The position numbers and the translations under genes were made by a program. 64,000 nt of DNA from JBMOKT01 sp049323895 (lineage in GTDB: Bacteria; Bacillota; Peptococcia; Peptococcales; BICA1-8): the NCBI GenBank assembly GCA_049323895.1, contig JBMOKT010000039.1, forward strand, positions 186,001 through 250,000, given 5' to 3'. This document shows, in pieces, positions 1 to 7,679 of this stretch; position 1 is the stretch's first letter; each line of letters opens with the position of its first letter. The notes under the pieces were generated by a model. That model did no database searches. It was not told where the DNA came from and saw nothing but the letters and a program-made list of their open reading frames with translations.

Positions 1-52
1 TGCAATCTTAAAAAAACTTGTTCAAGCTAAATATCGGACATGGAAAAGCACC

Positions 53-103
53 AAAAAAGAAAGGGGCACACCTTGCTTATCAGGAATGTCCCCTTTCTTT
101 GAG
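53..103. terminator. Hairpin of an upstream transcript
   Basis: An inverted repeat pairs AAAGAAAGGGG (near 56-66) with CCCCTTTCTTT (near 90-100), with about 20 nt between the arms. It lies just after a possible stop codon (TAA at 28-30) of a gene truncated by the window edge. The 3' arm is itself T-rich, so this is probably an intrinsic terminator. I could not identify the upstream gene. The rest of 104-398 holds short repeated phrases such as CTAGCGAAGCGAAAT, which also occur in other gaps, and no gene I can support. Confidence 0.5.
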
Positions 104-398
104 TGGCTAGTTGTTTGTGGCTAGACCTAGCGAAGCGAAATACTATTCCTATACCCTATATCTTAACCTTAACAATTACTCTTTCACTCTTTCACTTTTC
201 CACTATTTCACTAATTGGACGAATAAACGAATAGAAGAATAGACGACTACGCGTCTAGCGCAGCGACATACCTATACTTGTAATCATATAATGTGTAATA
301 TTTATCTTAAGAGAAACCAATAATAATCTTAAATAAGTGAATTATTATCAAGAAATATTTATTCGAGGTAACGCTTGTTTAAGAAAGGTGTTCTACTT

Positions 399-860
399 AT
401 GAGAACTATGGAAACAAAAGATGAATTTATAAAAGGGGTTATCGCTGGCGCAATTGGGTCATTACTCCTATTTTTATTTGTGCAAGCTTTCAATTTGTTA
501 AGTTTAATTAAATACGACCAGTTTAGATTAGCTGGGGAAGTTGTATTTAACTACCAACCCAATCTTTTTAATAAATTTATTGGTTTCTTCATGACTATTG
601 CGTTAGGTGCTTTTTGGGGGATTATATTAGCTTTTGTTTTTACTAAATTGTTAAATGGCAATTTCTATATATTAAAAGGCATAGTTTTTGCTTTTTCTAT
701 TTTTATTTTAAATCTAGGTTTCTTAGACGTAGTTTTTCAATATCCCAAAGATTTGCATGACAGCTCTTTAAATATTTTAGTTTTTTTACTAGGTTATTGT
801 ATTTATGGTATTACTACCGCAATAATCCTAAAAAGGCTTGGTATTTTTGAAAATGGATAA
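399..860 (+). CDS. Small four-helix integral membrane protein, function unknown
   Basis: A protein of about 153 residues with four clear hydrophobic segments, roughly at 12-35, 60-85, 90-112 and 120-140, separated by short polar loops. I do not recognise a characterised family. The layout (GVIAG near the N-terminus, four helices) resembles the minus-strand protein at 19404-19862, so the two may be distant paralogues. I chose the ATG at 399 because AAAGGTG lies 8 nt upstream; a longer frame from a TTG at 375 has no comparable ribosome binding site. The gene stands alone and converges on the gerA operon, sharing a bidirectional terminator. Being a membrane protein is well supported; any role is not. 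Confidence 0.6.
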   Translation: MRTMETKDEFIKGVIAGAIGSLLLFLFVQAFNLLSLIKYDQFRLAGEVVFNYQPNLFNKFIGFFMTIALGAFWGIILAFVFTKLLNGNFYILKGIVFAFSIFILNLGFLDVVFQYPKDLHDSSLNILVFLLGYCIYGITTAIILKRLGIFENG

Positions 861-872
861 TTATAATACCTG

Positions 873-904
873 AAATAAAAAACGGCTGCGCCGTTTTTTA
901 TTTC
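873..904. terminator. Bidirectional terminator between the membrane protein and gerAC
   Basis: AAAAAACGGC and GCCGTTTTTT form a perfect stem around a 3-nt loop, A-rich on one side and T-rich on the other, so it can stop transcription from both directions. It overlaps the stop codon of the minus-strand gerAC gene. Confidence 0.8.
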
Positions 905-2037
905 GCTATCCCAAAGCGAGATATTTTAACCTGTACTTCAGGCTTAATCTTAACAGTGGGATATACTTCTTTCCAATTAAGGCTGTTATAGAAGTCCGGA
1001 TATCTATTCATTAATTCCATTCCGAACATGAAATAGTCTACACCATAGACATTCTGGGAAGTATTTAAAGCTGCTTCTATTGTCTTTGTTATTATATCTT
1101 TAAAAAGACCCTCCAGTATTTTAATATTACCAGGTTGACTTAGGTCGATGCCTCCGTTTTCCTCTTGCAGTATTATCCCATCAACCTTTAAGGATATTGT
1201 AAAATTTACTTGGTTGTTTGAAATTATTGGGCGTATTTTAACCTTCTTATTGTCTACCTTATATGTAAAAACTCCTCCGTCTAAGCTGCCGATAAATGTA
1301 AATTTTTCTATATCCGGAAAAAGGATATTGGCGTTTACCGTTTCTTCTTTATCTAACCAGCCCACTAACTTCCAGTCTTCAAAAACAACACTTCCATAAC
1401 GGACTAAATTGTTATCGGAAATAAAAAAACTTGCACCTAAACTATGTCCGTTGTTGATCCTAAGTTCACTCAAGAGTTTGGTAAAGGGTTTAAAAAGTCC
1501 GAGTGTAAGTTCCTTACTTATCTCTATCATGCCTATTAGTTCTTCGGCGATATATCTTTCAGTTTTTGGTTTAATTTTTAGAGCATCTTGGGCTGTACCA
1601 TTTTTTATAAAGGCCAGGCGTATTCTTCTGGCAACTTCAGGGTGTTTTTCAAAGTAGCTGCTGATGTCTTTAAAATTGTCGCCCATTTCATCACTCACTA
1701 TAATTACTTGTAGATCTGAAAGGGTAAGCCTTCGGGCCACATTTGCCTGTATTAAATCTAATGCATTTTGCAGGGTTTCGCCCTCTGCTGTAAGAATAAT
1801 ACTTCCTGTTTGTCCGTCGCTAATTCTTGAAGGTGCTTCTTTTAATAGGAAAGGGTGGATAATCTCAGCGGTCACTTTATATTTTAACGGCTTTTTACCC
1901 TGAGCCGGTGTAACACCGGCTGCTTCATCAATACCTATGGCAGATATAAAAAGCCGGTCACTTATATCTTTTGTATCCCAGCATGCCGTAGATAACAGTG
2001 CAAGTGCAATCATCATTAAACAAATCCTACTTTTCAC
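898..2037 (-). CDS. gerAC: Spore germination lipoprotein GerAC
   Basis: The C component of a GerA-type nutrient germinant receptor, anchored by lipid to the outer face of the spore inner membrane. The 379-residue product, normal for the family, opens with a signal peptide and a lipobox ending LLSTAC at about residue 19, followed by WDTKD, the usual start of mature GerC proteins. The GerAC C-terminal domain follows. It starts at a GTG that overlaps gerAB by 11 nt, behind an AGGGA Shine-Dalgarno, so translation is probably coupled. It is the last gene of the A-B-C operon and ends in the terminator at 873-904. The family is clear; the germinant cannot be read from the sequence. Confidence 0.93.
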   Translation of the reverse strand: MKSRICLMMIALALLSTACWDTKDISDRLFISAIGIDEAAGVTPAQGKKPLKYKVTAEIIHPFLLKEAPSRISDGQTGSIILTAEGETLQNALDLIQANVARRLTLSDLQVIIVSDEMGDNFKDISSYFEKHPEVARRIRLAFIKNGTAQDALKIKPKTERYIAEELIGMIEISKELTLGLFKPFTKLLSELRINNGHSLGASFFISDNNLVRYGSVVFEDWKLVGWLDKEETVNANILFPDIEKFTFIGSLDGGVFTYKVDNKKVKIRPIISNNQVNFTISLKVDGIILQEENGGIDLSQPGNIKILEGLFKDIITKTIEAALNTSQNVYGVDYFMFGMELMNRYPDFYNSLNWKEVYPTVKIKPEVQVKISRFGIAK

Positions 2038-3133
2038 CTAAGGTCCCTCCTTTTCTTCTAAAAAAAATAAGGAGTAGCGTACTTAAAGGGAGGAAATAGA
2101 TAAAGATAAAGGTGAGATATATATGTACATCCCGTAGTCTTATGCTCCAAGCAAAATTAGGAATTAACAAAGTTGCTAAAACAGTAATTAATGCAGCGGA
2201 GCAAATAACTATTTTTTTATTTTTTAAATCAAAGGTCTGAATTATTCCATAGGAAAGCAAATAAAGAGTTACAGCAATAGTTACAAAAGCTGTAATTAAC
2301 AGGGGTACTGTTAGAAACAGTTCAAATCTTTCGGCAGGAAATCCGGGCACCTCAATCAAGGAAAGCATTGATGTTACAGGCCACAACATTTTTGTTGTAT
2401 TATCTATTCCCAATACACCAACAACTATTATATTTATGCATAATGCCAATAGATTTATTATGCCAACACCCAATATGGCATGTTTATATGTATTGTTGGT
2501 TTTTCTAATAAAAGGAAAAATAAATAGAATTAGTTCTAAACCGTGAAAGTAACCAGCATATAAAACTGCACCTTTTAACACCGGCGTGATTCCGTTTTCT
2601 AATATTGGAAAAAAGTGTTTAGTTTCTATATTATTTATGCTAAGAGGTATGATAAGCAAAACAGGTACTATAAAAAATAAGCTTAAGATTTGAGTAAATC
2701 TAATTATAGGTATTAGACCATAGGTTACAAGCCAAACAACACCTATTGCAATTAAAAATATTGGAATCAGTAAAGGGGTTCTAGGTAAAAAAAAGATATG
2801 ATTGACCTCAGCAATATCTTTAAAAAGCAAAGTTAGGAAAAACCCCCAAAAAATTAAATAAGCAATAACAATGGCAATGCCTAAAATTTTACCCCATGCA
2901 CAATTGATATACTGAAAATAATTATGTTCAGGAAAACGCCTTGCTAGGTGAACTAATAAATAAGCCATTAAGGTAACAAATATACTGCCAATTAATATTG
3001 AGAGCCAGCTATCCCTTCCTGTTATCTTTATTATGTTTCGCCCAAGGGTAAAAAGTTCAAATTCGACTATTGTAAAAAATATAATTATAGATAATACCCT
3101 GGAGTCAATCTTATCAGGCAATAGATTTTTCAT
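2027..3133 (-). CDS. gerAB: Spore germination protein GerAB
   Basis: The B subunit of the germinant receptor, an APC-superfamily membrane protein thought to bind the germinant. The 368 residues match the usual size, with about ten hydrophobic segments along the whole length and little hydrophilic sequence. Start is an ATG behind TTAGGTGG. It lies 20 nt downstream of gerAA and overlaps gerAC. Family assignment rests on length, topology and operon position together. Confidence 0.92.
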   Translation of the reverse strand: MKNLLPDKIDSRVLSIIIFFTIVEFELFTLGRNIIKITGRDSWLSILIGSIFVTLMAYLLVHLARRFPEHNYFQYINCAWGKILGIAIVIAYLIFWGFFLTLLFKDIAEVNHIFFLPRTPLLIPIFLIAIGVVWLVTYGLIPIIRFTQILSLFFIVPVLLIIPLSINNIETKHFFPILENGITPVLKGAVLYAGYFHGLELILFIFPFIRKTNNTYKHAILGVGIINLLALCINIIVVGVLGIDNTTKMLWPVTSMLSLIEVPGFPAERFELFLTVPLLITAFVTIAVTLYLLSYGIIQTFDLKNKKIVICSAALITVLATLLIPNFAWSIRLRDVHIYLTFIFIYFLPLSTLLLIFFRRKGGTLGEK

Positions 3134-3153
3134 ATCATTTTAACCACCTAATA

Positions 3154-4290
3154 CTAAGATTTATTTTTTTGGGGTTTATAGGTTTGGTCCTGAGCCATTT
3201 TTACTGGTGACTCCCTTAATATAGTATGACCCCAGCCGCTTAGTTCAGTTGGACCAAATGGTGCCATATAGGGAATACCAAAGGATTTCAGGGTTGCTAA
3301 GTGGATTGCAATATAAAAAAAGCCAATAGCTAAACCAAAAAGACCAAAAATTGTGGAAAAAACCATAATAAAAAATTGAATAATACGGATTGAAGAACGA
3401 AGATCAAAACTGGGAACAGCGAAGGAAGCAATTATAGTAATACCCACTATGATAATTATTGGTGCTCCTATAATATTTGCCACCAAGGTGGTCATTACCA
3501 GGGTGATTCCCGCAAAAAGGGAGATAACCTGTCCAATTATGTTAGGCATGCGCAGTATTACCATTCTCACCAATTCTGCAATACCCATCAGAATAAAAGC
3601 TTCTAAGTATATGGGAAAAGGAACTCCTTCCCTGGAAGCAGCAATATTAAAAGTTAAAACCGTTGGAATCAATTCAGGTAAAAAAGACGTAAGGGCGATA
3701 TAGAATCCCGGTAGCAAAGTTGCAATAATAAAAGAAATATACCTAGCAATACGGAAGAAACTGGAGGCAAAAAACCATCTCCTATAAGCATCATCGGGTG
3801 TGTCCATGAGGTCAAAAAAGGTAACAGGTACGGCTATAACACTAGGGCAGCCGTCAACAAAAATTGCTACTCTACCCTGGGTTAAGACGCTCAGGGTAAT
3901 ATCCACTTTCGAGATTATCTCCACTTGCGGAAAAGGACTCCAATTAGAATCTTCTATATTCCTTTCAATATAGCTGCTGTCCGGTATAATTTCAGCTTTA
4001 ATATTAATTAGTCTTTCCTTTATTTCATTAACAATCCCGGGATTAGCTAAATCTTTTAAATAAGCAATTACTACCTTTGTATTAGACCTGGAACCTATAG
4101 TAAAATATTCAAAGGTAAGATTAGTGTCAGGAAGCCTTTTGCGCAGCATTTGCAGGTTATAGTTTATATCTTCCATATACAACTGCTTTGAACTTCTATA
4201 AAGTTGATTGTTTGCCCTAGGAACAGTATTTGTTACAGGTATCCTGTTTCCTCTTTCGATAGTTTTTTTTCTTTTCCAGAAAAGCTTCAC
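3154..4290 (-). CDS. gerAA: Spore germination protein GerAA, short form
   Basis: The A subunit of the germinant receptor. The membrane half is typical: LLPGFYIALTSF, then PELIPT and AASREGVPFP, further helices, and a C-terminal IPYMAPFGP. The soluble half is short. It begins at the part that precedes NLQMLRKRLPD in normal GerA proteins and includes the SPFPQVE and RVAIFVDG motifs, but the first soluble subdomain of about 100 residues is absent. I placed the start at a GTG (4290) with AGAGG 7 nt upstream; the open frame continues to 4419 but that extension does not resemble GerA. Length is about 378 residues against roughly 480 for typical members. First gene of the operon. Confidence 0.85.
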   Translation of the reverse strand: MKLFWKRKKTIERGNRIPVTNTVPRANNQLYRSSKQLYMEDINYNLQMLRKRLPDTNLTFEYFTIGSRSNTKVVIAYLKDLANPGIVNEIKERLINIKAEIIPDSSYIERNIEDSNWSPFPQVEIISKVDITLSVLTQGRVAIFVDGCPSVIAVPVTFFDLMDTPDDAYRRWFFASSFFRIARYISFIIATLLPGFYIALTSFLPELIPTVLTFNIAASREGVPFPIYLEAFILMGIAELVRMVILRMPNIIGQVISLFAGITLVMTTLVANIIGAPIIIIVGITIIASFAVPSFDLRSSIRIIQFFIMVFSTIFGLFGLAIGFFYIAIHLATLKSFGIPYMAPFGPTELSGWGHTILRESPVKMAQDQTYKPQKNKS

Positions 4291-4558
4291 TGTTATGCCT
4301 CTTTTCCTTAATTTGAAATTATTAAATTTAGTATTAATATAATTATTAGATATTATGTAATATTTTCCGTCTAAACCAGAAAAGCAGGATAGCCTACTTA
4401 CTATATCAAGCAAAATCATTTATAATATTAATTGGAAGTATACTGGTAGATTTGCTTGTAATTTTTATTAGTGGAAAAAGAAGGTCAGTATACCTGGCTG
4501 ATTTCTAGGTACACTAGTTATTACCGTAAGGAAAGTCCAAACAGAAAGGATGGTCATC

Positions 4559-4681
4559 ATGCAGACTAAGGACTTATTTTGGCATTACTTTCAAAAAACG
4601 GGCCACATAGGGGCTTATCTACTTTACAAAGAATTGGACGAGGAAAAACTGCCGCTGATGGCAGCTTCAGATAAGGAGTAG
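4559..4681 (+). CDS. yqzL: YqzL-family small protein
   Basis: A 40-residue protein beginning MQTKDLFWHYF with GAYLLYKE in the middle. This matches the YqzL family of very small Firmicutes proteins (FWK.F..TG.I.AYLLYK) usually encoded just before recO, as here. AGAAAGGATGG provides a ribosome binding site. The stop is 8 nt before the recO start, so the two are surely co-transcribed. Function is unknown in the family. Confidence 0.85.
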   Translation: MQTKDLFWHYFQKTGHIGAYLLYKELDEEKLPLMAASDKE

Positions 4682-4689
4682 GTGATTTT

Positions 4690-5436
4690 TTGCCGGAGAT
4701 ACTCAAAACCCAGGCTATAGTTTTACGTTCCCGCAATTATAGTGAGGCAGATCAATTATTGACCCTTTTTACCGAAAAGTCTGGTAAGTTAAATGCTATT
4801 GTGAAGGGTGTTAAAAAGCCCGCCAGCAAGCTAAGGGGCGGGGTACAAGTTTTTAGCCTTACTAATATTGCTTTATATCTGGGCAAAAATTTAGCTACAG
4901 TTACCCAAGCTGAGGTTATCAACTCTTTTTTTCCTTTACGCGAAGACCTGCTTAGAATGAGTTGCGCTGCCTATATTTCTGAGTTAGTTGATGCTTTAGT
5001 CCCGGAAGAGGAACGGGATGAAACCCTCTATAATCTTTTGCTTGTGGGTTTGCATATTCTTTCTTTAGAGGAACCTTGGTTGGCAGCAAGGGTTTTAGAA
5101 ATAAGAATTACTTCCGCACTAGGCTACCAATTACAATTCGACAACTGTGTTTGCTGTGGTCAAAACATTAAAGTAAATACCTTTCTATCGGTCGCACAAG
5201 GTGGACAGGTTTGTGAACAGTGCCTCAAGACCTATCATAACCCGGAAGTAATAAAAATAAGCGGCGAAACATCAGTGCTTTTCCGGAAATTAATGGAAAT
5301 AGAAACGTCTATGTTAAATAGGTTGCGGATTTCTCAGACAGCCAAGAAAGAAATTGAAGAAATACTGGATATACATATTACCAACTGTATAGGCAGGAAA
5401 TTAAAATCTAAAGAATTTCTCAATAGTCTTGCTTGA
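4690..5436 (+). CDS. recO: DNA repair protein RecO
   Basis: The RecO mediator helps load RecA onto SSB-coated single-stranded DNA in RecFOR recombinational repair. The 248-residue product has the N-terminal OB-fold (KTQAIVLRSRNYSEADQL), a helical middle and a four-cysteine zinc site made of CVCC near residue 153 and CEQC near 175. Start is a TTG preceded by AAGGAGTAGGTG, whose core is the end of yqzL, which suggests coupled translation. Size and motifs are normal for Firmicutes RecO. Confidence 0.96.
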   Translation: MPEILKTQAIVLRSRNYSEADQLLTLFTEKSGKLNAIVKGVKKPASKLRGGVQVFSLTNIALYLGKNLATVTQAEVINSFFPLREDLLRMSCAAYISELVDALVPEEERDETLYNLLLVGLHILSLEEPWLAARVLEIRITSALGYQLQFDNCVCCGQNIKVNTFLSVAQGGQVCEQCLKTYHNPEVIKISGETSVLFRKLMEIETSMLNRLRISQTAKKEIEEILDIHITNCIGRKLKSKEFLNSLA

Positions 5437-5794
5437 GTGGACAATTATTAGTGACCAGTGATTAGTGATTAGTGACTAGTGACTAGTGACTGGTGATTAT
5501 TGACTTTTGACGAATACTTAAGGGTTAAAATTTTGCGTCTGACTTACTTACAGGTCTATCTATTGCGTCTGACACAAGCATTGCATGTAAACTCAAGATG
5601 ACGACTGCTACGCCGGCATTTAATTGCTTCTATCACACTATCAGACTATCACACTGTTCCACTCTTTCACTTTTATAATTCTGTTGCCACTGTAGATACT
5701 GTAGCCACTGTAGCTACTACTTCCAATTCAGCCCAAATTTCTTGCATATTTTCTACCTCTTTCAGGGTATAATTCTTCTGAAGGGGGTATTTTT
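5437..5794. repeat. Repeat-filled intergenic region after recO
   Basis: No gene is visible. The first 70 nt are tandem variants of TAGTGACTAG/TAGTGATTAG. Then comes a copy of the GCGTCTGAC repeat (5529-5592), followed by ATCACAC/CTTTCAC phrases and CACTGTAG repeats near 5690-5720. The same phrases recur in gaps near 11.9 kb, 22.2 kb and 26.3 kb. Confidence 0.7.
5529..5592 (+). repeat. Dispersed GCGTCTGAC repeat, copy 1
   Basis: Two GCGTCTGAC cores at 5535 and 5565 are exactly 30 nt apart. The second is followed by ACAAGCATTGCATG. Near-identical arrangements lie at 6532 and 22180. Confidence 0.8.
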
Positions 5795-6223
5795 ATGGAC
5801 GAATTAAGTAAAATTGATTTACTGCGGGAAAGAACGGGAGTAGGATATAGGGAAGCAAAAGATGCCTTAGACAGAGCCGGCGGAGATGTAGTGCAGGCTT
5901 TAATCTTTGTAGAAGATGAAAAGATTAAATTAGACGATGATATCCAGATAAAAGGCAAGAAGATTCTTAACCAGGTAAAAGATATAATTAAAAAGGGCAA
6001 TGTCAACAAGATAAAGCTGAAGCGGGGAGAAAAAACAATTTTTGAATTCCCTGTAAATGTAGGAGCCTTGGGTATTGCGGGAGCAATTTTAAGTCCAACT
6101 TTTGCAGTAGTTGCCGCTTTAGGTACTGTAGCAGCCCTGGCAAATAAGTATACTCTGGAAATAGAAAGACCTGGCGGAGAAATTGAAGTCCAAGAAATAA
6201 AGTTTAATGACCATGAACATTAA
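5795..6223 (+). CDS. UBA-like plus DUF4342 protein
   Basis: A 142-residue protein in two parts. Residues 1-45 form a UBA/TS-N-like helical bundle (LLRERTGVGYREAKDALDRA) of the kind found in EF-Ts and nascent-chain-associated proteins. Residues 55-142 match DUF4342, with a hydrophobic stretch (GALGIAGAILSPTFAVVAAL) and a TLEIERPGG strand near the end. GAAGGGGG precedes the ATG. It stands alone between recO and the glyQS T-box. Such proteins are widespread in Clostridia and have no established role; the UBA-like half suggests contact with ribosomes or other proteins, but that is inference. Confidence 0.75.
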   Translation: MDELSKIDLLRERTGVGYREAKDALDRAGGDVVQALIFVEDEKIKLDDDIQIKGKKILNQVKDIIKKGNVNKIKLKRGEKTIFEFPVNVGALGIAGAILSPTFAVVAALGTVAALANKYTLEIERPGGEIEVQEIKFNDHEH

Positions 6224-6239
6224 ATAGTTAGGGTAACTA

Positions 6240-6268
6240 TTGACACTATAATAAGTTTTTGCTAAATT
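6240..6268 (+). promoter_or_regulatory. Sigma-A promoter of the glyQS T-box
   Basis: TTGACA at 6240-6245, a 17-nt spacer, then TAAATT at 6263-6268. The -35 is perfect and the -10 matches 4 of 6. It sits just ahead of the T-box leader, where its promoter should be. Confidence 0.65.
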
Positions 6269-6284
6269 GAAATAGAATTATATC

Positions 6285-6480
6285 GGGCTGTGAAGGAGAA
6301 GAGTATCTGAACAGGTCTTTCCTAGCGAGCCGGGGATGGTGCAAGCCCGGTGGAGACGGTCGGAGAAGGGCGCTCTAGAGCCTTTGACACTTAAGGTGGG
6401 TATGCTTCGTGCATACCAATCAGGGTGGAACCGCGGGAATATCTCCCGTCCCTGTCTTGGGACGCGGAGATTTTTTTATT
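6285..6480 (+). promoter_or_regulatory. Glycine T-box riboswitch leader
   Basis: The leader carries Stem I landmarks (AGTATCTGAAC, CGGGGATGGTGCAAGCCCGG) and the conserved T-box AGGGTGGAACCGCGGG at 6422-6437. A terminator follows, pairing CTCCCGTCCC with GGGACGCGGAG before T7 (6471-6477). A GGC triplet at 6369-6371 is placed to be a glycine specifier, which fits the glyQS genes downstream. Uncharged tRNA-Gly would stabilise the antiterminator. Unusually, glyQ starts about 280 nt after the terminator, with a dispersed repeat in between. Confidence 0.92.
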
Positions 6481-6531
6481 TAATGACATCTATAGATGTA
6501 TAACTGACGCGAGAAATACTTCTGGGCAGTA

Positions 6532-6690
6532 GTTTTGCGTCTGACTAGCTTAAAGGTCAGCTTTACGCGTCTGACAATCTCCAGGGTAAATTTATTGCGT
6601 CTGACACAAGCCTTGCATGCAAAATTCTTTGTTATTAATCTAACGAAGTGCGATCTAACGAAGTGAAATCTAGCGCAGCGAAATCTACCA
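6532..6690 (+). repeat. Dispersed GCGTCTGAC repeat, copy 2, between T-box and glyQ
   Basis: Three GCGTCTGAC cores at 6537, 6567 and 6597 are each exactly 30 nt apart. The last is followed by ACAAGCCTTGCATG, then CTAACGAAGTG and CTAGCGCAGCGAAAT phrases also found in copy 3. A minus-strand ORF across 6480-6716 is low-complexity translation of this repeat, not a gene. Confidence 0.8.
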
Positions 6691-6763
6691 AAATTGTTTT
6701 TTATTCGATGCATCATGCAGTATAACAGTATAAGCTTACTTTAATACGATTGGAGTGTGAAAT

Positions 6764-7678
6764 ATGAATTTTCAGGAACTGATTTTAGCTTTAAACAAGT
6801 TCTGGGGTGAAAGAGGCTGCATCATACAACAGCCATATGATGTTGAAAAGGGTGCCGGGACTATGAACCCTGCCACATTTTTGCGGGCATTAGGACCAGA
6901 ACCATGGAATGTTGCCTATGTTGAGCCCTCGAGGCGACCTACCGACGGCAGATATGGGGAAAACCCCAACCGTTTGCAGCATTATTATCAATACCAGGTT
7001 ATTTTAAAGCCCTCTCCTGATAACATCCAGGAATTATACTTGGACAGTCTGCGGGCTATCGGTATTGACCCTTTAGAGCATGATATAAGATTTGTTGAAG
7101 ATAACTGGGAGTCCCCTACCTTGGGTGCTTGGGGTTTAGGCTGGGAAGTGTGGCTGGATGGAATGGAGGTCACCCAATTTACTTACTTCCAGCAGTGCGG
7201 CGGTATAGACTGCAAGCCTGTCAGTGGTGAAATTACATATGGTATAGAGCGCCTGGCTATGTTTATCCAAAAGAAGGACAGCGTCTATGATATTGAATGG
7301 GTGAATGGCATTACCTATGGTGATGTGCATCATCAGGGAGAGGTGGATTATTCCCATTATAACTTTGAGGTTGCCGATATTAAGATGCTCTTTATGCTCT
7401 TTGATGCTTACGAAAAGGAAGCCATGGCTGTATTGGAAAAGGGATTGATTCAGCCTGCTTATGACTATGTATTAAAATGCTCCCATACCTTCAACCTTTT
7501 AGATGCCAGGGGTGCAATAAGTGTTACCGAAAGAACAGGATATATTGCCCGGGTAAGGAATATGGCCAGGGCATGTGCCCAAGGGTATATAAAACAGAGG
7601 GAATCCTTAGGCTTTCCCTTGATAAAAGATGCAAAGCTGCGCTCTGATTTAGGACTAGATACAAAGGAGGAAAAGTAG
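6764..7678 (+). CDS. glyQ: Glycine--tRNA ligase alpha subunit
   Basis: The catalytic alpha subunit of the bacterial alpha2-beta2 glycyl-tRNA synthetase, which activates glycine and charges tRNA-Gly in the cytosol. The 304 residues are full length, opening with MNFQELILALNKFWGERGC and IQQPYDVEKGAGTMNPATF, both hallmarks of GlyQ. The gene is controlled by the upstream T-box and is 1 nt from glyS, whose ribosome binding site lies inside the glyQ 3' end. Nothing in the coding sequence is unusual. Confidence 0.97.
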   Translation: MNFQELILALNKFWGERGCIIQQPYDVEKGAGTMNPATFLRALGPEPWNVAYVEPSRRPTDGRYGENPNRLQHYYQYQVILKPSPDNIQELYLDSLRAIGIDPLEHDIRFVEDNWESPTLGAWGLGWEVWLDGMEVTQFTYFQQCGGIDCKPVSGEITYGIERLAMFIQKKDSVYDIEWVNGITYGDVHHQGEVDYSHYNFEVADIKMLFMLFDAYEKEAMAVLEKGLIQPAYDYVLKCSHTFNLLDARGAISVTERTGYIARVRNMARACAQGYIKQRESLGFPLIKDAKLRSDLGLDTKEEK

Positions 7679-7679
7679 T

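Noticed and set aside
6532..6690. GCGTCTGAC units at 30-nt spacing as a CRISPR array
   Set aside because: The repeated core is only 9 nt, units are two or three, flanks between cores are partly similar among loci, and there are no cas genes.
6480..6716. Minus-strand 78-codon ORF in the T-box/glyQ gap
   Set aside because: Its arginine-rich text is a direct translation of the dispersed repeat, with no ribosome binding site.
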